Shown here: in pieces, positions 13,701 through 25,700 of the stretch
Position numbering within the stretch: position 1 is the first letter of the stretch
Layout: each line of letters begins with the position of its first letter
Assembly (NCBI GenBank): GCA_019321725.1
Contig: CM033124.1
Coordinates: 10,354,001 to 10,418,000, forward strand
Length of the DNA: 64,000 nucleotides
From: Paulownia fortunei
Taxonomy: Eukaryota; Streptophyta; Magnoliopsida; Lamiales; Paulowniaceae
Direction: 5' to 3'
Position numbers and translations under genes: made by a program
Notes under the pieces: model-generated
What the model was told of the DNA's origin: nothing
The model's database searches: none
What the model saw: only the letters and a program-made list of their open reading frames with translations

Positions 13701-16700
13701 GGCTCCTCGTCACATGCTTCAATTGCAGCCTGTAATTCATTTTGTATCTTTAAGATGAGCGCAGCATTTATATCAGCATATTTCTTGCTCTTTATCTTCA
13801 GGCAATGGAAAAAGATAAATTTGGGTTTATGACCTTAAGTAGCCATGAAAGGAGTCTTCTCATGGTCTAATTCAAATTGATATAGGCAAATTCAGCTTAG
13901 TGCATTATCAAGTCCCACATCTTTAGATGATCTACAACAATGCAGCACAAGTAATTGACATAGACTATTTAATATATTGCTTCAGTTTGTCCTTCAGTTT
14001 GTGGATAGCAAATGCTTGAACACATCAATTCAATGCCTAATTTCATTTCCAAAGCATGCCAAAATTGTCACATAGATTCACATCTCAATGCATATATTCA
14101 AGTAAGTAATCTCTTCTTCAAAGTGAACAATAATTTGGCCATGTTAGGAAACATATCCGTTAAGGTAAAAAACAAATCTACATCTTGGGGTGTCTGGCAA
14201 AAGCATCCACACTAACATGTATCCAGGATGATGCAGCCATAGTGCAACAGGAAGCAAACTATAAACCCATGTCTTCCGTGTTTGCCCTTAACATAAGACA
14301 TATTTCCCTGTACGACGTCGTGTTTCACAACAAATAGTCTAAGACCTTTTAAAATATGGTATTGATATCGTGCCTGTTTTTATGTGTTCAAAGGCCTTTC
14401 AGTAGCTTTAGTCCATCTTAACATTGACCCTTCACCATTGCATACAATACCTGGTTTGATAATGATGCTCCAGGAATTAAATCAATAGCATGTTAAATTT
14501 TCCTCTTCTGCGGCAGCCCTTCGATAATTCTTCAGTCTGCTTCTCATTTTTCACTCAAGGTTTGACAAATAACAAATATGCCATTCCATCAGGCTTAGAA
14601 TCAACAAATGTTCTGCCTCCACAGGATGTAAAAGTCAAGTTTTTTTCCATCTTTATAAAAGGAATAAGTATTTGGAGTTGGGAGAATATGACATATGATC
14701 CTAGAACCAAGGTTGCATCAATAAGATATGGCAAGCATCCATTGGAATGACATCGACCAGGCCTCACCATTGTAGCCATTTCCATTGAGCATCACCTAAA
14801 ATCTGGCAATTACAGGACCTTCATTTCCTTCATGAAATTTCAACCTGCACCTCTAGTTTTTATGACTTCTATGAGAAATTTTTCACATTCAAAACCAATA
14901 ATGGCATTTCATACCTTTCCTAAACAGTTAACCTTAAATGAATGATAATTTGGAGCTCCAATCTTCTGATTTTTCTCAGCTATCATAACACAGCAAACTA
15001 TAATATTTTTCATCTTATGCTGGAAACAAGTTAACTTCCTTCTCTTCTTTAATGAGTTCAAATAGATTCGTTTGTATTCTTCCTCGTCTTCAACTGCAGC
15101 TTCTGCCAAATTAATGATTAAAAGCCATGTCAATGCTCATCATGGTCAAAGCAACACGAGTTGCTGCAACAATATTTTTAGTTAGTACCAGCACTGCATG
15201 TGACTCCAAAAGGCACAATTTCCTTTTCCTTTTCCTTTTTCAGCCTTACCACTTCCACCAGAAGTTCTATACACCATTTTATTTGTATAACAGTCTCTCA
15301 ATCAGATTTAGAACCTTAAATTATAATTATTGACAGCCAGCACTACAGCTAAACCTCATGAAGTTGGTGCAGCATTTGCAGCGATTTGGAAGGCCATGAC
15401 AGACCCTTTTAAGAAACACATTTGTCAGCTCTAAGGGCCTTTCAGAAAGCATATTTATTTGAAAATGTGTAAGACCGATCTCATCACAAACAGACGTCTT
15501 TACTTTTACAAAGTTAGATAACAAAAAAGGGAAAAAGAAAAGAAAAGAAAAACATGCAATAAGCTATCCATCAGTCTCATTATGTCGGATAGAAATTGTC
15601 AACCTGTAGAACTTACAAGTACACTACCCAACACTCATCTCCCCTTCGCCACAGGTTATTAAGTAAATAGTAAAAGTTGATCAAGCAATCATCTGGCAAA
15701 AATTACTTCATCAGCTTTGATTTCATCAACTCCAGCATGCAACTCTTTTGCTTCTTTTTCTAGGGTACTACGCCTCAAACATTTTCCACCATTAGGGGGC
15801 AATTCCCTTGGCTATATTCATCACAGACAACAATTCTAGGTTTTCAACACTGGCTTCCATTTAAAATAATATTTAGTAGTACATTCCCATGAAAGAAATC
15901 ATCAAACATGCATTTGTGCATGGAAATATAGGCCTCCTTTGTTTGTCTTCCCAATGAGGAATTATCACTTTTCCACTATTCCAAAAACCCAAATCATGCT
16001 TGTTTGGCCCAATCTCATTGGAAGTAGTCAATTTCATCTTCTCCTTTTTCCAACCAAAAAACCCCAAAATCTATAATCCCAATTTCCAACCATATATCGA
16101 AACCCTAGTCAATCAATTCTCAATACAATATTACACCACTGGACCACCACTACCAAGTTCATCTAATTAATACATCATTCCAATAGGACCCCCACCTACA
16201 AATTATTTTAATAAATTATTATATCTGAAACTGTATATTTAAAATAAACCCCACCACTACCAAGTTCATCTAATTAACATATTAGTATTTCCAAACTACA
16301 ACATTACAATGGGACCCACCACCATCAAATCATCCTAATAAACTATCATATCCAAATTAAATATTCAAAGTGAACCCTATCACTACCAACTTCACAAATT
16401 ATTATATACATAAATCAGGGAGATGATGCCACTCAAAACATATAACCAAACACGATTCCACTGTAATCACGTTTTTTTTAGCAAAAAATACCAAAAATAC
16501 ACTCAAGCAAACTAATTCTCAATTTCAAGCCGATATATTTTTTATCTCAACTCAATCATCCAAATATATTTCATATTTCAATCACACAAATATATTTCAA
16601 TCACACGAAAACCAATACAACCCCCAAAACTCTACTGGAAATGCTGGAAATGACAACTCTCAACGGAAAGAAAACTAAACGAGGCCATAAAGCTTCAAAG

Positions 16701-19700
16701 TATACTCCTCCATGGTCCAAATCTAAACCCCTACCGATCTTTCTTCACGTCCATGAGGTCAGCTGATCAAATGCACTGGGCCTTAAAATGAATTTATCTA
16801 AAAGCATGTAAAGAACATCTACTACCAAACACTTTCAATGGTATATATAGAGAAGGCAAAGCTGTTGAAGTAACTTAAGTAGCTCTACACTTTTGAAGTA
16901 ACTTAAGTAGCTCTACACTTTTGAAGTAACTTAAGTAGCTTTAAGCTTTTGAGGTAACTTAAGTAGCTCTACACTTTTGAAGTAACTTAAGTAGCTCTAA
17001 AAGGGTTTTGAAGTGAAAAAACTTAATGGCAATTGTTCGAGATTTGGAAAGATTTTTTATTGTAATTGATAATCATAATTAGTATTAGGAAGTAATTAAT
17101 CGTTCATTATTTAGGAGACATTATAGGGAATTTGTTTTTGCTTACAAGTTTGTGTCCATTTGGACTAGTTTCCAAATATTGCTCAGTAGTAGTTACCTCT
17201 ATGTTAGGAAAGAACTTTTATGTAAGGTTTTCAATGAGCAATGAAATCAAGAGGGCGAGAATTCATTCTCTTCCAATATATCTCGTTTGTGCCAAAGGTA
17301 CAGGTTCTGGTAGCCCACTTTCTTTCTCTATCTAGAAAAATCATGGCCGACATTCAACTAACCACAGTGGAGTTATATGCCATCTAATCCTCCTCTAAGA
17401 CTACATTAGTGACCTTGTTATGGCAAACACCATCGCAACCTGTTTGATAATTTCTCACTACAAATCATACAACACATATTAAATAGAATAAATTTTTGAG
17501 GGCAATTCCAATTGGTGATGCTTGTGATAAAAGGAAGAGGAATACTTAACTGGAGCAATTCCATCACCAAACACAGCACCGACGCCGAACTATGGAGCTT
17601 GGGAGGTCGAGAACTAGATTGTAAAGGCCTGGCTTATGAACTCTCAGGAGCCGAAAATAGGGAGAACTTATTTGTTTTGCAGAACCACAAAGGAGATATG
17701 GGAGGCTATGCAAGAGATATATTCTGACGTGGAAAACACGTCTTGGTGCTTTGAATTCAAATCCAAGAACAGAACACCGTCAAAGTAAAAATGATGTCAC
17801 TGAATCTCACAACTCAGAAGATGGACCTTTTCCATGAACCTTTTCTATGAAGTGAATTGAAGTTGCCATACTATGCTGAGAAATACAAGAAGTTGCTAGA
17901 AAAGGAAACTTCTTCCAAAGGCTTAAACACCAAGTTGGACAAAGTTCGTAGGCTAGTACTTGGGTCCAAACCTTTGGCCTCAACAAAGGAGACATTTGCT
18001 GAAGTTAGCGGAGGAAAGTAGGAAGAGTCATGCTCATTTCCTTTGTGTGAATCATGTGCGATCGATATAATAAGCCTTACCGCACTCGGGAGACCCACTG
18101 GGATATATACAGGAAACTAGCAGATTAAAAGCCAAAGAGTCAAAGGCGGAAGAATCACACAGCTCGAGTGGTTGGGTCCAACTCAGAAAACCTACCGGAC
18201 TAAACCTGTCATCCAAGCATATTGATTTGTTACACCAATTGTTGAACCAGATCGGGCTTTCCGCTGGGTCCAATCTCAAAGTTCAAAGAACCCAACTTCT
18301 ATAATGGTGCACAAAGGAAATATGAGTCGATCTCTCTTATCTAAACCCTTGGAAAAAATTACTGCATTGTTAGATTGTAGATACATGTGTTTCTGATCAC
18401 ATGATTAGTTCATTGGATGTTTTTAAAACATACAAGACATGTGATAAGATGATCAATGTGTGGGCTGCAGATGAAAAAGTGATATTGCTATCGGGCAGGA
18501 AAGGTTTACTTATCTAATGTGGTACTAAAAAAGTCCTTTATATGCCAAAGTTGACTTACAATTTATTATCTGTAAGTTACCTTGGGATATGGATTATATC
18601 GTGACGTTTTTTTCATCTCATTATGAACTTCAAAACCAGTTTCCAAGGAATATGATTGGAAGTGATGAGGACAAAATGGACTTTACTATCTCTCAAGAGT
18701 CAGGTCTTCTAATAGATCTAAGTCACTTAATAAAATATTCCTTTCAGTTATGTCTAATTCTTATGTTATGTTGTGGCATCCACATTAGGACACCCAAACT
18801 TTTCTTATTGGAAAACTTTGTATCTGCATCTTTTCATCAATAAAGAAAAAGTATCATTTCATTGTGAGCAATGTATTCTTGCTGGAACTCGGTAGTTTAT
18901 TAATTTCATAGATACACAAGGGGTTTGTTTAGTATTCCTGATGAAAGGAAAGTCTGAAGCTTGTGCTATTTTTAAACAATTTCACAAACTCGTCCAAAAT
19001 ATCCTTCAAACACCCATTCATTCATGTTGTTCATATTGATAAAGGGAAAGAATGCTTCTCATATGACTTTATCCAATACTTGGGAGAAAATGGGATACAT
19101 CATCAAAGTTAAGAGAGAAAAAACCATCATTTATGAGAGTTACCCAGTTTATGATGTTCACTAGTTTTGTTCCAAATTCCTATTGGGGGAAGCTATTCTA
19201 ACGGCTTCTTATTTAATAAATAGGCTACCCTAAAAAACCCTTCAATTTCAAACTCCATTAAGCATTCTTTTAGACCAATTTCCTCAAACAAACATTCTCA
19301 ATTCCCTTCCGCCTAAAGCATTTGGTTGTATTGTCTTTGTCCACAGCATAATCCCACCCAAAGAAAACTGGATCCAAAGCCATCAAATGTGTGTCTGTAG
19401 GATATTCCCAAGCACAAAAGGGGTGCAAGTGGTACTCTCCACTCACGAAAAGTGTAGAAAGGAGCCGATCCTTATTTAGACAACTGTGAATATTTGTATT
19501 TAATGCTTTATTTAGGTTAATACTTACTTTATTTCCTAATAGACAGAAGCGTTGATTGATTCTAAGGAACTAATTTGCTGATTTAGAGGAATTCCTGATT
19601 TGGGATTCTTTCCTATTTTTGTGGACTGGAATGCTGACCACTTCACTATAAAATTAGGGCTGTAATTCGGTTCAAAGAGTAATGGGAATTTTAGAAACTT

Positions 19701-22700
19701 TCTTCCTAAAAATTCACATGATATCAGAGCCGACCTCTAAACCATAATTCCCTCATCAAAATTCCCCATTACTGATTTCTCATCATAACCAAATACGGCA
19801 TGAATTCACAATCCTTTGCGTCTGAAGTCAATTCCAGACCTGAACAAACTCCTTCAATTAATATTCAAGAAAGTTCATCTCTTCTCATAACAAATCACAA
19901 ACTAAATGACCATAATTATCTTCAATGGTCACAAGCAGTCCTCATGTATATCTACGATAAAGGGAAGGATGAATATCTCACTGGTGAAGTTCCCATTCCA
20001 GAAAAATCAGAATCTCAGTATCAAACCTAGAAGAAAGAGAATCATATGGTTATGTCGTGGTTAATCAATTCCATGACCACTGAAGTTAGAGAGAATTTTC
20101 TACTTTACAAAACAGCCCAAGAGATTTGGAATGCAGCACGCAAAACTTACTCAAGTTCAGAGAATACATCAGAGTTGTTCGAGATCGAAACCAGACTTCA
20201 TGATCTCCGACAAGGTGATTTAAGTGTCACTCAGTACTTCAATATTCTGACACGTTATTGGCAGCACCTCGACATGTTTGAAGTCTACTCCTGGAAATGC
20301 CTTGAAGACTACAAGAAGATTGTTGAATAAAAGAGAACAAAAGTTTCTTCTTGGTCTAAACAAAGACCTAGATGAAGTAAGGGGGAGAATAATGGGAATT
20401 AAACCCCTACCTACTAGACAAGAAGCATTTTCAGAAGTAAGAAGGGAGGAGAGCCGAAGGAAAGTAATGATGGTGGGAGATTCAAGCACGACTCCAACTA
20501 TGGAAGGATCAGCTCTTTTTAGACATAGCTCTTCCCAACAAATCAGGATAACAAGCTGACAAGGGGAAGGCCATGGTGCGAACATTGTAAAAGACCTGGT
20601 CATACTAAAGAAACATGTTGGAAAATTCGTGGGAAACCTACTGATTGGAAGCCTAACTGAGCACGCAGTGATCGAGAAAACCGTGCTAATGCAGCTACAA
20701 CATCGGACAACACCAACTCTGCAGAAACCAGTCCTTTTACCAAGGAACAACTTGAAGCATTGCAAAAATTATTTGGCCAGATCTCCATTCCTTCTCTAGC
20801 TTCTCCAACAACTTCAGATCAACATACTAGCATGTTTGCACATCAAACTACTCTCTTCTCTGCTTGTATTACAAAAGTTAGGAAATCAAAGCCTTGGATA
20901 GTCGACTCCGGAGCTTCAGATCACATGACAGGAGATATTAGTATTTTCCAGCACTACAATCCATGTCCCAATACCTCTACAGTTCGAATAGCTGATGGTT
21001 CACTCTCAAAAGTGGCTGAAATTGGATCAATAAATTAACAAAGGATCTTACTCTCTCTTCTATCATTTATGTTCCAAAATTAGATTGCAATCTGATTTCT
21101 ATCAGCAAACTTACTCGTAACTTGAACTGTGATTAAATTTTCTCCAAACTTTGTGTGAATTTCAGGCAGTGGATTCAGGGAAGGTGATTGGCACTACTGA
21201 GTTGTGTGGCGGACTCTACTTACTCAAAGAAAGTACTCCACTACATCGACAATTTCCCTCTACAAGTTGTGCCTTTCAATCTATTTTCAATTCTGTATCC
21301 ATTTCAAATCAAAATCTAGTTATGTTATGGCATTTTTATCTTGGTCATCCAAACTTTATATACCTCAAAAAGTTGTTTCCTCATTTATTCAGCAATAAAA
21401 ATCCCAACTTTTATCATTGTGAAATCTACCAACTTGCCAAGCATACTAGACAGGTGTATCCTAGTGTTCATTATACACCTTCATATCCATTTTCCATGGT
21501 CATAGTGATATTTGGGGACCCTCACGAGTCAAAAACATAAGTGGAACTCGCTGGTTTGTGTCTTTCATTGATGATTACACTAGAACAACCTGGACATTTC
21601 TCATGAAAGAAAAATCTAAAACCGGAGCAATCTTCAAATCCTTTCATTCGATGATCAACAACCACCTATCTCATTAATAGGATGTCGAGCCGAGTTCTTA
21701 AATTCCAAAAGCCTCGTCAGGTTCTCATGTAAACCTTTTCTTAAATCAAATCATTCTCATCGGATCTTCCACTCAAAATTTTCGGGTGTTCAGCATTTGT
21801 TCACATTCACCATCAAAACCAGACAAAACTTGACCCTAAATCACTCAAATGCATCTTTTTAAAGTACTCATTCAACCAAAAAGGGTATAAGTGCTACTCA
21901 TCCATCACTAGGAAAGTGTACAACTCCATGGATGTCACATTCTTTGAACATCAATCCTACTTCCCCAAACCTAAGATTCAGGATATAAGTTTTGGGACAT
22001 TATTCAAGATACTCAATCTCAATTTTGCCAACCTCAAATTGTCTCACAAGTGCCATTACTCTCATCTAACCAGTATGGACCTGCTAATCAGCCAATATTC
22101 GCTCTTATTGTCAGCCAATCCGAACCTCCTACAAATCAGCCTGAATCTCTTGAGTCCATCAACCCTCAAACAGACCTGCCCGAGTCTATTTCACACCAAC
22201 TTGGTACAAATAAACAGGAACTTCGTGTCTATACTAGGAGGAGGAAACCTATTGAGCAACTAGAGCACACTACACAAATCAGGCAAGGTCAAGAACTTGA
22301 ACCGGCTCCTCTTGCTCCATAAATTTGCACTGGTATAGATTCTTCAATTCATGAGTCCCCTGATCCTACTGTTGATGATTCTGACTTACCTATTACTCTA
22401 AGAAAGGGTGTTCGATCATGCACAAAACATCCTATTGGAAACTATATTGCCTATGAGAATTTACTACATCCATATAGAGCCTTTATGTCTACTCTTGACA
22501 ATATACAGATTCCAAACTCCATTCCATTCAGGAAGCACTAAAAATTCCATCATGGAAGCAAGCTGTTGAAGAAGAAATCAGAGCACTGGAAAGCAATAGC
22601 ACCTGGATTCTTTCAGAGTTATCTCATGAAAAAAAAACAGTAGGATGTAAGTAGATATTTACAGTTAAATACAAGGCAGATGGGAGTATTGAGAGGTTTA

Positions 22701-25700
22701 AAGCCAGACTAGTAGCCAAGGGTTTCACTCAATCATATGGAATTAATTATCAGGAGACATTTGCACCTGTTGCCAAACTTAATACAGTCCGAGTTCTACT
22801 CTCTCTTGCAGTGAATCACGACTGGCCTCTACAATAACTTTTTTCTAAGAATGCATTTTTAAATAGCAATCTCGAAGAAGAATTATACATGGAAGTACCT
22901 CTAAGCCTAGAGAACTCCTCAAATAGGCGAATGGTATGTAAACTCAAGAAGGAATTATATAGTTTAAAGCAGTCACCTCGTGCATGATTTGACAGGTTTG
23001 CTAAAACAGTGATCACACACAGATATAGTCAATGTCAAGTTGATCATACACTATTCGTGAAATTCTCGCCTGAAAAGAAGATTATCATCCTAATTGTTTA
23101 TGTTGATGATATCATTCTAACCGGGGACTATAAGGAAGAAACTGTCAAATTGAAGAAACTACTTGCTACCAAGTTTGAGATTAAGGATCTTGGTGCTCTC
23201 AGATACTTCCTAGGGATGGAGGTTACTCGATCTAAGAAAGGAATTGGCATCTCTTAAAGGAAGTACATCCTAGATTTGCTTAATGAGACAAGTATACTCG
23301 GATGTAAACTTGCCGATACTCTTATGGATCCCAACAAAAAGGCAAAAAAAAAGGCAAAGATAAGTAAAGAGAGTATTCCGGTAGATAAAAGGAGATATCT
23401 GAGGCTAGTGGGCAAATTAATCTACCTCTCACACACAAGACTAGACATTGCATTCTTAGTCAGCATAGTAAGCCAACACATGAACAATCCGAATGAAGAT
23501 CATTTAGAAGCTGTAAAACGGATTCTGAGATACTTGAAGATGACACCCGGGAATGGATTTCTGTTCACGAAATGTGAAAATTGAGAAATAGAAATTTACA
23601 TAAATGCAAGCTGGGTTGGGGAGTTAACTGAGAGAAGATCCACAACCAGTTACTACTCATATGTGTGGGGAAATCTTGTGACTTGGAGAAGCAAGAAACA
23701 ATCAGTGGTTTCTAGGAGTAGTGTAGAGTCAGAATACCGTGTGATTGCTCTAGGTATTTGCGAGGGGATGTGGCTTCAAAGATTGCTAAGTGAACTTGGA
23801 GCTACTACAGAAAAAACTACAAGGATGTTTAGTAACAGTCAAGCTGCCATCAGTATTGCCAAAAACCCGATGTATCATGACAGGTCAAAACACATTGAGA
23901 TTAATCGGCATTTCATATCAAAGAAGGTCAAGAATGGGATAGTTCAATTGAGCTACATTCCTACAAGACTGCAGATTGCTGATATCCTCACCAAAGCTCT
24001 TCCAAGGACAAGTTTCGAAGAATTCAGCTCCAAGCTGGGATTGTATAACATATAAAACCCAGCTTGCGGGGGAGTGTAGAAAGGAGCCGATCCTTATTTA
24101 AACAGGTGTGAATATTTGTATTTAATACTTTATTTAGGTTAATACTTATTTTATTTCCTAATAGATAGAATCGTTGATTAATTATATAAGGAACTAATTT
24201 GCTGATTTAGAGGAATTCCTGATTTAGAGGGATTCTTTCCTATTTTTGTAAACTGGAATGCCGGCCACTTCACTATAAAATTAGGGTTGTAATTCGGTTC
24301 AAAGAGTAATGGAAATTTTAGAAACTTTCTCCCTAAAAATTCACAAAAAGGTTCTGTGATTTGTATGATGCCGCATTTCTTTAGAGTCAGTGATTCCATT
24401 CCAATACCTCTCTCTAGGGGGAGAAATCCTATGAAGACGGCTATTGGGATCCCACTATGACACTTCCAATCTCATAAAATGCTCCTAAAATTCTTGAAAT
24501 CCCACAACCTCCTCCAGAAAACACACTATCAAATCCTCAGAGTCCTATTCAACTTGAAGTGATTGATCAAAGGGGAGAACCAACTGTTGAGAAGCTAATT
24601 TGGGTGTATTTACGAAGGCTTAAAGCTTTTCAAGAAGCAACTCGCTGAACTAAGAACCGAATCCTAGACGTGTGATCGATGATTTGGAAATGCCACTTAT
24701 AGAAAGGGGTAAGATCATGCGCTGACTATCCCATTTCAACTTATTTACCTTACTCAAAATTGTCTCAAGGATTTAAAGCCTTTCCAACGGAGATTAACAG
24801 TGTGAAGGTTCCTAGTGATATACATGAAGCAATATAGGATCAAAGGTGGAAGGAGGCAGTATAGAAGAGATGAGAGCACTACATGATAATAAGACATAGG
24901 ATATCGTAGACTAGGGAATAAAAAGTGATTGGAAGGAAATCAAGAGGTATGAAGCATAGTTGGTGGCACAAGGATTCACTTAAACCTACGAGATAGACTA
25001 TGAGGAAACATTTACTCCCGTCACAAAGCTAAAGCACAATCAGGGTTATCTTGTCTCTTGCAGCAAATTTAAACTCAGGGTTCTCTAATCTCTTGCAACA
25101 AATTTAAGCTCAGAACTCCATCAGCCTCATATAAAAAATGCTTTCCTCAATGATGAGTTGAAGTTTACATGAGAATTCCCGGGGGTTTGAATTCTGAGGA
25201 AGGAAAAGGCTGAGCATGCAAGTTGAGAAAATCTCTCTATGGCCTCAAACAATCCCATAGGCCAAGTTCAAAAGGTTCAGCACCACACTTGAACGACTGG
25301 GATATAGGCGGGACAAGCTGATCACACCGTCTTCATAAACCATGGAGAAGTCCATTTTAATTGTGAGTGGATAATATCATAATAATAGGGAATCATATTT
25401 AAGAGATTTGTGAACTCAAGAAAAGGCTGAAAATTAAGAAGTTATATTTATTTTGCAGTGAAAATAAACTCGATTTTGCTGGAAGAAACCATGAAATTGG
25501 GCTGCAAACTCATGGGAATGCCACTAGAGAAGAATTGGAAATAGAAAGCTAGCGAGGATGATCCTCTGTGGACAAAATAAGATACCAAAGGTTACTTGGA
25601 AGACTCATCTATTTGTCCCTTGCACGTTCGGACATTGCATATGTTGCTAGTGCAGTAAGCAAGGACATTTAGATGTTGTGAACCATATTTTGAAGTATCT

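Larger units (their letters stand above)
19453..24345 (+). mobile_element. Inner Ty1/copia retrotransposon, 4.9 kb
   Basis: It has both LTRs (266 and 271 bp, each beginning TGTAGAAAGG and ending ATTCACA), a tRNA-Met-type primer site, a purine tract and a perfect 5-bp target duplication (AAAAG). It sits in the same orientation inside the outer copia. The LTRs differ at roughly 16-18 aligned positions plus small indels by eye count, mostly transitions. Gag-pol is disabled by stops and frameshifts and lacks most of the integrase core, so it cannot act alone. Confidence 0.95.

Noticed and set aside
14490..14785. Overlapping frames of 76-86 residues on both strands
   Set aside because: They sit in a decayed transposon area of the AP3BA intron and match nothing I recognise.
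16865..17004. CRISPR-like regular repeats
   Set aside because: Units are contiguous with no spacers, in a plant nuclear intron; it is a minisatellite.
17033..17300. A target duplication and primer site for the outer copia
   Set aside because: GGCAA precedes the left LTR but no matching copy was found after 26365, and the expected tRNA-Met site is not recognisable; left unassigned.
20220..20765. 181-residue minus-strand frame
   Set aside because: It is the antisense shadow of the inner copia gag and zinc-knuckle region.
22981..23260. YVDD-containing frame as an active reverse transcriptase
   Set aside because: The motif is intact, but the surrounding pol is broken by stops and the integrase core is missing, so it is annotated as a pseudogene.
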